A program made the position numbers and the translations under genes. A DNA stretch of 64,000 bases from Acidimicrobiales bacterium (GTDB taxonomy: Bacteria > Actinomycetota > Acidimicrobiia > Acidimicrobiales > JADJXE01), in contig JADJXE010000001.1 in the NCBI GenBank assembly GCA_016716005.1, forward strand, positions 2,803,001-2,867,000. Reading direction: 5' to 3'. The notes below the pieces were generated by a model that was not told the DNA's origin, did no database searches, and was given only the letters and a program-made list of their open reading frames with translations. Shown here one piece after another: positions 33,088-42,881 of this stretch. Every line of letters starts with the position of its first letter. Within the stretch, counting starts at the first letter, position 1.

Positions 33088-33630
33088 ATGGATTCGTTGT
33101 TCGGGCTGCCGGCGCACCCGCTCGTGGTGCACGCCGCGGTCGTTCTCGTGCCGCTCACCGCCATCGGCACGGTGCTCTCGGCGGTCTGGCCGGCGGCCCG
33201 CCGCCGGATCGGGTGGATCACCGTCGGGTTCGCGGCGGCCTCGCTGATCGCCTGCCAGCTGGCCGTGACCAGCGGCGAGTCGCTCGAGGAGCAGGTGGGC
33301 GAGGCCAACCTGGTCGAGCGCCACGCCGGCCTCGGCGACAGCATGCACCTGTTCGCGTTCCTGCTGCTCCTCGGGATCCTGGCGGTGATGCTGTTCGACC
33401 TGTGGCGCCAGCGTTCGGCGGCGTCGCCGGCGACCCGCCCCTCGGCCGTGGCCGCCCCGGCGTGGGTGAGGCCGCTCGGCGTGGTGATCTCGGTGCTGGC
33501 GGTGCTGGCTGCAGTGGGCGCCACCGTGCGAATCGCCTACACCGGCCACAGCGGGGCCGAGGCCACGTGGTCCGACGTGCAGGAGCAGCCCGCCGGAGGT
33601 GGCGGCAGCCAGGTCGACGACGACGACTGA
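33088..33630 (+). CDS. DUF2231-type integral membrane protein
   Basis: 180 aa. The ATG at 33088 has GGGAGGT upstream. MDSLFGLPAHPLVVHAAVVL carries the two conserved His (PxHPxxVH) of DUF2231 proteins, which are suspected haem or metal binders. Four membrane segments follow (about 13-33, 41-59, 83-102 and 128-148), then a Gly/Asp-rich tail ending QVDDDD. Function unknown. Confidence 0.8.
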   Translation: MDSLFGLPAHPLVVHAAVVLVPLTAIGTVLSAVWPAARRRIGWITVGFAAASLIACQLAVTSGESLEEQVGEANLVERHAGLGDSMHLFAFLLLLGILAVMLFDLWRQRSAASPATRPSAVAAPAWVRPLGVVISVLAVLAAVGATVRIAYTGHSGAEATWSDVQEQPAGGGGSQVDDDD

Positions 33631-33676
33631 CGGGGCCGACCGCTCCGCGGGGGCTGCCGATCGGAGCCGGAGTTGT

Positions 33677-33692
33677 TACTATCGGCGTAGTG
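33677..33692 (+). promoter_or_regulatory. proposed Suf operator 1 (upstream of sufB)
   Basis: TACTAT-CGGC-GTAGTG, a 6-4-6 imperfect palindrome. It lies directly before a possible -10 (AATTAT, 33695-33700) and 35 nt before the sufB start. The same motif precedes the two other suf units in this window. Confidence 0.7.
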
Positions 33693-33726
33693 GAAATTAT
33701 CCCCGCCGCGAGGAGCTGAACGCCCG

Positions 33727-36273
<2,547 letters not shown>

Positions 36274-36320
36274 CGGCCGGGGTCCGGGTCGGGGTCCGGG
36301 TCGGTCGGAGCGGTCGGAGC

Positions 36321-36343
36321 GGGTCGGGTCGGGTCGGGTCGGG
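36321..36343 (+). repeat. G-tract array, possible G-quadruplex
   Basis: GGGTC repeated four times and closed by GGG: five G3 tracts with 2-nt spacers between the convergent stops of sufB and the first paralogue. Similar G-rich DNA precedes it (36277-36320). Confidence 0.6.
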
Positions 36344-36354
36344 CGGAGCGTCGG

Positions 36355-37686
36355 TCAGTCGGCCCCGTCGTCGGTGGTGGCGTCGTCGGCTGCTGGGTCG
36401 TCGGCGGTGTCGTCGGTGGACGAGTCGAGGCTGAGGTCGACGTCGAGCGAGGGGCTGGCGGCGAAGACGTCGCCGGGGTCCTCCTGGATGCCGCCGCCAC
36501 CGCCGAAGGTGGCGTCGGGGCCGGGGTCGACGGCGCCGAGGTCACCGCCGAAGTCGGGGCCGCGGGGGACGCCGCCCTCGGCCAGGCCGCCCGCGACGCC
36601 GGGGTTGGTGAGCAGACCCGTCTGCTGGTCGGGGACGATGGCGCCGGCGCCCACGCCGAACGCGGTGTCGTCGCCTTCGACGGGGTCGACGTCGCCGGCG
36701 CCGCCGGAGCGGGCCTGGGCCAGCTGGGCCGCGACCGCGGGGTTGTCGGCCAGGAACTGCTGGGTCCGGGCCGGGTCGGAGCCCTCGGGGTCGGGGATGC
36801 CGACAGGGGCGGCCCCACCGGCCGGCGCCGGCGGCGCCTTCGCCTCGTCCCCACCGTCGACCAGGGCCTCCAGGTCGCGCCGCAACGCCGTGGCGCCGAC
36901 GTCGTCCGGGCCCTTGATCTCGGTGGTCGTCAGCTGGCCGTCGGCGGCGATCCGGTCGATCGTCCCCTGGCCGGGGTCGACGATCACGGCGCTGCCGTCG
37001 GGGCTGGTGTCGATGGTGGTGCCGTCGGGCTTGATGATGATCCGCCCGCCGTCGGGCTTGTCGGACACCTGCGTGCCGTCCGGCTTGGTCTCGGTGGGGA
37101 AGAGCTTGGAGACGATCTGCTTTCCCACGGGGCCGGTGCTGACGGCGCCGGTGCCCTGTTCGGCGATGCCGGTGGTGCCGTCGCCGTGGGCGGCGGCGTC
37201 GGCGAGGGCACCGGTGACGACGCTCCCGCCGGTGAGGGTGCTCACCGGGTTGCGGCCGAGGCCGGACGCGTCGGCGGCCGCGGCCACCTCGGCCCTGTCC
37301 GGTCCGTCGTCGAGGCCCTGGTCGAAGGCGGGGCGCCGGGTGGCGTCGGTGGCCAGCGTGGCCTGGTCGCGCAGCGCTCGGGCGGGGCTGTCGAGCGTGG
37401 GGAGGGTGCTCGCCGCGGCGGCCGGTCCGGTGGGCGTGCCCGACGGGGTGTCGTCGGTGTCGTCGGGAGCGGCTGGGCCCTTGCCCCGGAGCAGGTCGGC
37501 GGCCCGGTCGGGGCCCTTGGCCGCGGCGGCTGCGCCCGGCGCGTCGGGGCGGCCGTCGGCGTCGGCCCTGGCCGTGTCGGCCTCGGCGTCGGCCCTGGCC
37601 TTGGCCTTGGCCGCCTCGGTGGCGCGGGTGGCCGTGGGCCGCTCGTCGGGCTGGCGCTCGATGCGGGGGATGGGTCGCTTGGCCAC
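36355..37686 (-). CDS. Asp/Ala-rich paralogous protein 1 (unknown function)
   Basis: 443 aa from a GTG at 37686 with AGGAGGA upstream. No signal peptide or membrane segment. The N-terminus MAKRPIPRIER is followed by a charged helix (ATEAAKAKARADAEADTARA) and GPDRAADLLRGKGP. The shared C-terminal region has QQFLADNPAVAAQLAQARSG, DTAFGVGAGAIVPDQQ, GIQEDPGDVF and an acidic end. The core (about 190-310) is specific to this copy and is built on KPDG repeats (KPDGTQVSDKPDGGRIIIKP, then DGTTIDTSPDGS). Its ends match the next gene almost exactly while the core does not. Very acidic overall. Not a family I recognise. Confidence 0.8.
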   Translation of the reverse strand: MAKRPIPRIERQPDERPTATRATEAAKAKARADAEADTARADADGRPDAPGAAAAAKGPDRAADLLRGKGPAAPDDTDDTPSGTPTGPAAAASTLPTLDSPARALRDQATLATDATRRPAFDQGLDDGPDRAEVAAAADASGLGRNPVSTLTGGSVVTGALADAAAHGDGTTGIAEQGTGAVSTGPVGKQIVSKLFPTETKPDGTQVSDKPDGGRIIIKPDGTTIDTSPDGSAVIVDPGQGTIDRIAADGQLTTTEIKGPDDVGATALRRDLEALVDGGDEAKAPPAPAGGAAPVGIPDPEGSDPARTQQFLADNPAVAAQLAQARSGGAGDVDPVEGDDTAFGVGAGAIVPDQQTGLLTNPGVAGGLAEGGVPRGPDFGGDLGAVDPGPDATFGGGGGIQEDPGDVFAASPSLDVDLSLDSSTDDTADDPAADDATTDDGAD

Positions 37687-37730
37687 GGGATCCTCCTGGG
37701 CGGTGCGTCTCGGGTCGAGCGGTGCTGCGG

Positions 37731-37781
37731 CCGGGGGGCCGGGTCGGGGCCTGGGTCCGGGTCCGGGGGCCGGGTCGGGTG
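37731..37781 (+). repeat. G-rich spacer between the two paralogues
   Basis: Many GGG tracts separated by TC, CC or CT. Its 3' side joins a 33-bp stretch (37782-37814 region) that also ends the first paralogue (around 36346-36378), which shows that the duplication includes the flank. Confidence 0.6.
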
Positions 37782-37790
37782 GAGCGTCGG

Positions 37791-39053
37791 TCAGTCGGCC
37801 CCGTCGTCGGTGGTGCCGGCGGCCGTCGCGTCGTCGCCCGTGTCGTCCTCGTCGTCCGACGAGGAGGGCACGGAGAGGTCGACGGCGAGGGATGGCTGGG
37901 TGCCGAAGACGTCCCCGGGGTCCTCCTGGATGCCGCCACCGGTGAACACGGCGTCGGGGCCCGGGTCGATGGCACCGAGGTCGCCGTCGAAGTCCGGGCC
38001 CTGCGGCACGCCGCCCTCGGCCAGGCCGCCCGGGACGCCCGGGTTGCCGAGCAGGGCGTCCTGCTGGTCGGGGACGATGGCGCCGGCGCCCACGCCGAAG
38101 GCGGTGTCGTCGTCGACGGGGTCGATGTCGCCGCTGCCGCCGGAGCGGGCCTGGGCGAGCTGGGCGGCCACCGCCGGGTTGTCGGCCAGGAACTGCTGGG
38201 CCCGCTCGACGTTCGGCGCGTCCTCGCTCGGGATGGCGACGGCGAAGTCGTCGGGTGGGGCGTCGGGGTCCGGGGTGACCTTCTTCGTTCCGTCGGGGAG
38301 GTGCTCGAACGTCGTGGTCAGCCCGGTCTCGAAGTCCTCCTCCGTGGTTGTCCGGGTGCCCTCCGGGTTCTCCTCGGTCCGGAGCGAGTCGAAGCGCTCG
38401 CTGGTGATGATCTTCACCACCCTGCCGTCGTCATCGAGCACCCGCTCGGTGGTGACCTGGTGATCACCGAAGTCGTGGGTCGTCCCCTTGAAGACGACGC
38501 CGACGGCGCCGGTGCCCTGCTCGGCGATACCGGTGGTGCCGTCGCCCTGGGCGGCGGCGTCGGCCAGGGGGCCGCTGACGACGCTCCCGTCGGTGAGGGT
38601 GCTGACCGGGTTGCGGCCGAGGCCGGACGCGTCGGCGGCCGCGGCCACCTCGGCCTTGTCCGGTCCGTCGTCGAGGCCCTGGTCGAAGGCGGGGCGCCGG
38701 GTGACGTCGGCGGTGAGCGCGGTGTCGTCGCGCAGCGCTCGGGCGGGGCTGGACACGGTGGGGAGGGTGCTCGCCGCGGCGGCCGGCCCGGTGGGCGTGC
38801 CCGACGGGGTGTCGTCGGTGTCGTCGGTGTCGTCGGGAGAGGCTGGGCCCTTGCCCCGGAGCAGGTCGGCGGCCCGGTCCGGGCCCTTGGCCGCGGCTGC
38901 GCCCGGCGCGTCGGGGCGGCCCTCGGCGTCGGCCCTGGCCGCGTCGGCCTCGGCGTCGGCCTTGGCCTTGGCCTTGGCCGCCTCGGTGGCGCGGGTGGCC
39001 GTCGGCCGCTCGTCGGGCCGGCGCTCGATGCGGGGGATGGGTCGCTTGGCCAC
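37791..39053 (-). CDS. Asp/Ala-rich paralogous protein 2 (unknown function)
   Basis: 420 aa, GTG 39053 with a strong AGGAGGA. Shares with its neighbour the N-terminus MAKRPIPRIERRPDERPTAT, LGRNPVSTLTDGSVVSG, GDGTTGIAEQGTGAV and the C-terminal QQFLADNPAVAAQLAQARSG - DDDTAFGVGAGAIVPDQQ - GIQEDPGDVFGTQPSLAVDL. The core is different: VVFKGTTHDFGDHQVTTERV, SERFDSLRTEENPEGTRTTT, TTTFEHLPDGTKKVTPDPD, which reads like beta-strand repeats. Tandem duplication with an exchanged or fast-evolving centre. Both copies lie between sufB and sufD, on the opposite strand. Confidence 0.8.
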   Translation of the reverse strand: MAKRPIPRIERRPDERPTATRATEAAKAKAKADAEADAARADAEGRPDAPGAAAAKGPDRAADLLRGKGPASPDDTDDTDDTPSGTPTGPAAAASTLPTVSSPARALRDDTALTADVTRRPAFDQGLDDGPDKAEVAAAADASGLGRNPVSTLTDGSVVSGPLADAAAQGDGTTGIAEQGTGAVGVVFKGTTHDFGDHQVTTERVLDDDGRVVKIITSERFDSLRTEENPEGTRTTTEEDFETGLTTTFEHLPDGTKKVTPDPDAPPDDFAVAIPSEDAPNVERAQQFLADNPAVAAQLAQARSGGSGDIDPVDDDTAFGVGAGAIVPDQQDALLGNPGVPGGLAEGGVPQGPDFDGDLGAIDPGPDAVFTGGGIQEDPGDVFGTQPSLAVDLSVPSSSDDEDDTGDDATAAGTTDDGAD

Positions 39054-39178
39054 GGGGTCCTCCTCGCCGATCGCGGTCGAACGAGAGCATGGCGGGCGCC
39101 GGCGCGACGTTCATCCGTGAGAACACGTCAATCGTCCGGTCGAGCCCCACGCGCCTGGGCGAAGGCCGGACGGCTCCC

Positions 39179-39184
39179 TAGCCT
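39179..39184 (+). promoter_or_regulatory. -10 hexamer, leaderless start
   Basis: TAGCCT, 7 nt before the ATG at 39192. Confidence 0.5.
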
Positions 39185-39191
39185 GGTGGCC

Positions 39192-39530
39192 ATGCCCATG
39201 CGCGAGGAGTGCTTCAACTACGAGAGCCGCACCTACGCCAACGGCGAGACCGTGCGGAAGTGCAACCTCGACCTCGCCCCCGAGGCCCCCTGGCGCTGCC
39301 CCGACGACTGCGGCTCCTATCGCCCACGCCTGGCCGACGTGGCCTGGAGCCACGGCACCCTCGTGGCGCCCCAGGCGCCTCCCGAGCCCCCGGGCCTCGA
39401 CGACGGCCGGGCCGCCGCCATCCTCGACGAGGCCGAGGACATCGTGAACGCGGCCGGGCCCGAGATCCTCGCCGAGGTGCAGCGGGGCCGGCGCCCGTGG
39501 TGGAAGCGGGCCCTGCGCCGCAAGGGGTGA
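39192..39530 (+). CDS. small cysteine-motif protein next to suf genes
   Basis: 112 aa. The N-terminal half has four Cys: REECFNYESRTYANGETVRK, then KCNLDL, then WRCPDDC, a possible zinc or Fe-S site. A Pro-rich linker (VAPQAPPEPPGLDDG) and a C-terminal helix ending in the basic RRPWWKRALRRKG follow. Leaderless ATG. It sits directly upstream of the sufD unit in the same direction, so a link to Fe-S metabolism is plausible but unproven. Confidence 0.75.
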   Translation: MPMREECFNYESRTYANGETVRKCNLDLAPEAPWRCPDDCGSYRPRLADVAWSHGTLVAPQAPPEPPGLDDGRAAAILDEAEDIVNAAGPEILAEVQRGRRPWWKRALRRKG

Positions 39531-39563
39531 GCCGAGCCGGGCTGTCGGAGCGGCCCGCATTTC

Positions 39564-39579
39564 CACTATCCTCATAGTG
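39564..39579 (+). promoter_or_regulatory. proposed Suf operator 2 (upstream of sufD)
   Basis: CACTAT-CCTC-ATAGTG, a perfect 6-4-6 palindrome, directly before a possible -10 (TTATTC, 39581-39586) and 44 nt before the sufD start. Confidence 0.75.
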
Positions 39580-39622
39580 CTTATTCGCCCCGTCGCCCCC
39601 CACGCGACCCGAGGAGCCCACC

Positions 39623-40900
39623 CTGCGAACGTTCACCCCCGACGCCGCCGCCGGCCTGGCCGGACCCGACTGGCTCCGGGCGCGCCGGACCGCCGCCGCC
39701 GAGCAGGCGGCCGCCGCCGGTCTGCCCACGGCCGAGGAGGAGATCTGGCGCTACAGCCGGATCGCGGAGGTCGACCTCGACGCCTACCGGCTGCTCGCGC
39801 CCGCCGGCGACGCCCCCGCCGGTGTGCCCGCCGGGGTGCGCCCCGTGCTCGACGCCGTGCCCGACCGGGCCGGCACCGTGGTGGTGTGCAACGGGCGCAT
39901 CGTGCACACCCAGCTCGACCCGGCCCTGGCGGCCCGAGGGGTGGCCCTCGGCGCGCTGGCCGACCTCGACCCGGACGGCGCCGCCCTGGGCGCCGTGCTC
40001 CGCGAGCCCACCGACGTGTTCAGCCTGCTGAACGACGCCTTCAGCGCCGAGCCGGTGCTCCTGCGGGTGCCGGCCGGCGTGGAGGTCGACCGGCCGGTGG
40101 TGGTGGCCCACTGGGTGGAGAGCGCCGGGCTGGTCGTGCTGCCCCGTCTGGTCGTTCAGGCCGGGCCCGACAGCGGCGTCACCGTCCTCGACCACCAGGG
40201 CTCGGCCGACGTCGCCTCCCTGGTCCTGCCGGTGGTGGAGCTGCACGCCGGCCCGGCAGCGCGGGTGCGCTACGTGGCCGCGCAGGAGCTCGGGATGCGC
40301 GTCTGGCAGATCGCCTCGCAGGTGGCCCGGGCCGAGCGCGACGCCACGCTGCGCACCGCCACCGTCGCCCTCGGGGGCGACTACGCCCGCCTGCGCTCCG
40401 ATGCCCACCTGGTGGGCAAGGGGGCCACCGGCGACCAGGTGGCGGTGTACTTCGGCGAGGGCGGGCAGATGCACGACTTCCGCACCCTGCAGGATCACGC
40501 CGCGCCCAACACGTCGAGCGACCTGCTGTTCAAGGGGGCGGTGGAGGGCCACGCCAAGAGCGTCTACTCGGGCCTCATCCGGGTGCGGAAGGAGGCGCCG
40601 GGCACCACCGCCCACCAGACCAACCGCAACATCAAGCTGTCGGAGGGCGCCTGGGCCGAGTCGGTGCCCAACCTCGAGATCGAGAACAACGACGTGCGCT
40701 GCAGCCACGCCTCGGCCGTCGGCCCGATCGACGAGGACCAGCGCTTCTACCTGGAGAGCCGCGGCGTGCCGACCGAGGTGGCCGAGCGGCTCATCGTCAC
40801 CGGCTTCTTCGACGAGGTGCTCCTGGCGCTGCCGGTGCCCGGCATCGTCGACGGCCTGCGTCGTCGGGTCGCCGAGAAGCTGGCCCGGAGGGACGGCTGA
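39623..40900 (+). CDS. sufD: Fe-S cluster assembly protein SufD
   Basis: 425 aa when started at a CTG (39623) that follows GAGGAG by 6 nt. No ATG, GTG or TTG exists in this frame between the upstream stop and residue 67, while the segment in between is clearly SufD-like (FTPDAAAGLAGPDWLRARRT, EEEIWRYSRIAEVDLDAY). The core domain has EGGQMHDFRTLQDHAAPNTS, VYSGLIRVRKEAPGTTAHQT and RCSHASAVGPIDEDQRFYLE with the conserved His. Forms the SufBC2D complex. Overlaps the Rieske gene by 1 nt (TGATG). Confidence 0.92.
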   Translation: MRTFTPDAAAGLAGPDWLRARRTAAAEQAAAAGLPTAEEEIWRYSRIAEVDLDAYRLLAPAGDAPAGVPAGVRPVLDAVPDRAGTVVVCNGRIVHTQLDPALAARGVALGALADLDPDGAALGAVLREPTDVFSLLNDAFSAEPVLLRVPAGVEVDRPVVVAHWVESAGLVVLPRLVVQAGPDSGVTVLDHQGSADVASLVLPVVELHAGPAARVRYVAAQELGMRVWQIASQVARAERDATLRTATVALGGDYARLRSDAHLVGKGATGDQVAVYFGEGGQMHDFRTLQDHAAPNTSSDLLFKGAVEGHAKSVYSGLIRVRKEAPGTTAHQTNRNIKLSEGAWAESVPNLEIENNDVRCSHASAVGPIDEDQRFYLESRGVPTEVAERLIVTGFFDEVLLALPVPGIVDGLRRRVAEKLARRDG

Positions 40901-41211
40901 TGGCGCCCCAGCGGGTGTGCGCCCTCGCCGAGCTGGCCCCCGGCGAGGCCCGGCGGGTCGACCTGCCCGGCCACCGCGTCGCCCTGGTGCGCATCGGTGA
41001 CGACGTGTACGCCATCGGCGACCGCTGCAGCCACGCCGACTACTCCCTCGCCGAGGGCGAGGTGCACCCCGACACCTGCGAGCTCGAGTGCCCCAAGCAC
41101 GGCAGCACGTTCTCGCTCGTCACCGGCCATCCCGACACCCTTCCGGCCACCGTGCCGGTGCCCGTCTACGCCGTCACGATCCGCGACGGCGACGTCTTCG
41201 TGGAGATCTGA
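40900..41211 (+). CDS. Rieske-type [2Fe-2S] ferredoxin of the suf operon
   Basis: 103 aa. Cluster ligands: Cys-x-His in DRCSHADYSL and Cys-x2-His in ECPKHGSTF, the Rieske pattern. The gene stands between sufD and sufC, as in other actinobacterial suf operons, where it is often called a dioxygenase-ferredoxin-like subunit. A role in electron supply for cluster assembly is inferred. ATG overlaps the sufD stop; the sufC GTG follows its stop at once. Confidence 0.92.
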   Translation: MAPQRVCALAELAPGEARRVDLPGHRVALVRIGDDVYAIGDRCSHADYSLAEGEVHPDTCELECPKHGSTFSLVTGHPDTLPATVPVPVYAVTIRDGDVFVEI

Positions 41212-41994
41212 GTGAGCACCCTCGAGATCCGCGGCCTGCGGGCCGGCGTGCACGGCCGAGAGATCCTCCACGGCATCGACCTCGTCGTGCCCGGCGGCGA
41301 GGTCCACGCGGTGATGGGGCCCAACGGCTCGGGCAAGTCGACCCTGTCCCACGTGGTGATGGGCAAGCCGGGCTACGAGATCCTGGAGGGCAGCGTCACC
41401 CTCGACGGCGTGGAGCTGCTCGGCCTGGAGCCGTGGCAGCGGGCCCAGGCCGGCCTGTACCTCGCCATGCAGTACCCGGTGGAGGTGCCCGGCGTCGGCC
41501 TCGAGGATCTCCTGACCGAGTCGGTGGCGGCCCGCGGGGGCGACCCGGCGGGGATGCGGGCCCGCCTGGTCGCCGAGGCCGAGCGCATCGGGTTCGACGA
41601 GCGGTTCCTGTCCCGACCCCTCAACGTCGACCTCTCGGGCGGCGAGAAGAAGCGCAACGAGACGCTCCAGCTGGCGGTGCTGCAGCCGAAGATCGCGATC
41701 CTGGACGAGCTCGACTCCGGCCTCGACCTCGACGCGCTGCGGGCCTGCGCCCGGCGGGTCGAGGCCGCCACCGGCGAGTTCGGCCTCGGGGTGCTGGCCA
41801 TCACCCACTACAGCCGGCTGCTCCACGAGCTGCGAGCCGACCGGATCCACATCCTGGTGCGTGGCCGCATCGTGGCGTCGGGCGGACCCGAGCTGGCGGC
41901 CGAGCTGGAGGAGAGCGGCTACGCCGCCTTCGTGGCCGACGCCGAGCACGACGCGGAGGCCGGGGTCAGCGGCCCGTGGTCGTCTCTGCCGTGA
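41212..41994 (+). CDS. sufC: Fe-S assembly ATPase SufC (copy 1)
   Basis: 260 aa ABC-type ATPase. Walker A GPNGSGKST, YLAMQYPVEVPGV (Q-loop), signature LSGGEKKRNE, Walker B IAILDELDSGLD and ITHYSRLLHEL. The DxDSGLD form is typical of SufC. GTG starts directly after the Rieske stop. Its 3' end overlaps the convergent helix-turn-helix gene by 29 bp. A second SufC is encoded near 48 kb. Confidence 0.92.
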   Translation: MSTLEIRGLRAGVHGREILHGIDLVVPGGEVHAVMGPNGSGKSTLSHVVMGKPGYEILEGSVTLDGVELLGLEPWQRAQAGLYLAMQYPVEVPGVGLEDLLTESVAARGGDPAGMRARLVAEAERIGFDERFLSRPLNVDLSGGEKKRNETLQLAVLQPKIAILDELDSGLDLDALRACARRVEAATGEFGLGVLAITHYSRLLHELRADRIHILVRGRIVASGGPELAAELEESGYAAFVADAEHDAEAGVSGPWSSLP

Positions 41995-42289
41995 GGAGGG
42001 CCAGCAGCTCGCCGACGTCGTGGTGGCGCTCGATGGGGTGGCGCAGCGGACGCGCCGGGTGGATCTCGTAGTGGTTCCGCCGGCCGACCCGCTCCCGGGT
42101 GAGGTACCCGGTCGCGACCAGGTCGGCCACGATGCTCTGCGCCGCCCGCTCGGTGATCCCCACCCGTGTCGCCACGTCACGCAGTCGGGCCCCCGGGTCC
42201 TCGGCGATGCACAGGAGCACGTGGGCGTGGTTGGTCAGGAAGGTCCAGCTCGCTCGGCCGTCCTCGTTCCCCGGCGTGCCGTCCGACAT
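41966..42289 (-). CDS. winged helix-turn-helix transcriptional regulator
   Basis: 107 aa. The MarR/ArsR-like winged helix has ASWTFLTNHAHVLLCIAEDP, RLRDVATRVGITERAAQSIV (recognition helix) and GYLTRERVGRRNHYEIHP (wing). Only one Cys, so it is not an obvious Fe-S sensor of the SufR or IscR type. ATG 42289 has GGGGAGG upstream. A 6-1-6 palindrome lies 35 nt before the start, likely its own operator. Convergent with sufC, divergent from purE. Confidence 0.85.
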   Translation of the reverse strand: MSDGTPGNEDGRASWTFLTNHAHVLLCIAEDPGARLRDVATRVGITERAAQSIVADLVATGYLTRERVGRRNHYEIHPARPLRHPIERHHDVGELLALLTAETTTGR

Positions 42290-42323
42290 CGGCTGCCTCC
42301 CCGTGCGTCGTCCATCTGACGAA

Positions 42324-42336
42324 CTACGATTCGTAG
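42324..42336. promoter_or_regulatory. palindromic operator candidate between wHTH gene and purE
   Basis: CTACGA-T-TCGTAG, flanked by AA and GTT that extend the symmetry. It lies in the divergent region, so the wHTH protein may control itself and possibly purEK. Confidence 0.55.
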
Positions 42337-42371
42337 GTTATCGCACGGGCGGCGCCCCGGCCCGCACTGCC

Positions 42372-42377
42372 TATGCT
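42372..42377 (+). promoter_or_regulatory. -10 hexamer, leaderless start of purE
   Basis: TATGCT, 6 nt before the GTG at 42384. Confidence 0.5.
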
Positions 42378-42383
42378 GCGGCC

Positions 42384-42881
42384 GTGGGCGATCCGCTAGT
42401 GGCGGTGATCATGGGGTCGCGGTCCGACTGGGCCACCCTCGAGCACGCGGTCGCCACGCTCGACGCCCTGGGCGTGCCCAACGAGGCGCGGGTGGTGTCG
42501 GCGCACCGCACCCCGGAGCTGCTCGCCCAGTTCGCCCGCGAGGCCGAGCACCGCGGGATCGAGGTGATCGTGGCCGGTGCCGGCGGAGCCGCCCACCTGC
42601 CAGGCATGGTCGCGGCCCACACGGTCGTCCCGGTGCTCGGCGTGCCGGTGCAGAGCCAGGCCCTGAACGGGCTCGACTCGCTGCTCTCGATCGTGCAGAT
42701 GCCCGGCGGGGTGCCGGTGGGCACGCTCGCCATCGGCAAGGCCGGCGCCATCAACGCCGCCCTGCTCGCCACCGCCATCGTCTCGCGGGGTCGGCCCGAG
42801 CTGCGGGAGGCGCTGCGGATCTGGCGGGGCCGCCAGACCGCCGACGTGCTCGCCCACCCCGACCCGCGCGTCGAGGGGTGA
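42384..42881 (+). CDS. purE: N5-carboxyaminoimidazole ribonucleotide mutase
   Basis: 165 aa class I PurE. VAVIMGSRSDWATLEHAVAT, ARVVSAHRTPELL (catalytic His region), VIVAGAGGAAHLPGMVAAHT, GVPVQSQALNGLDSLLSIVQ and MPGGVPVGTLAIGKAGAINA are family-defining. Catalyses N5-CAIR to CAIR in purine synthesis. Overlaps purK by 4 nt (GTGA). Confidence 0.95.
   Translation: MGDPLVAVIMGSRSDWATLEHAVATLDALGVPNEARVVSAHRTPELLAQFAREAEHRGIEVIVAGAGGAAHLPGMVAAHTVVPVLGVPVQSQALNGLDSLLSIVQMPGGVPVGTLAIGKAGAINAALLATAIVSRGRPELREALRIWRGRQTADVLAHPDPRVEG

Noticed and set aside
39824..40900. SufD starting at GTG 39824
   Set aside because: It would remove 67 residues that clearly belong to SufD and lacks a good ribosome-binding site; CTG 39623 has one.
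41966..42289. SufR/IscR-type Fe-S regulator of the suf genes
   Set aside because: Only one cysteine and no cluster motif; its nearby palindrome differs from the suf palindrome.
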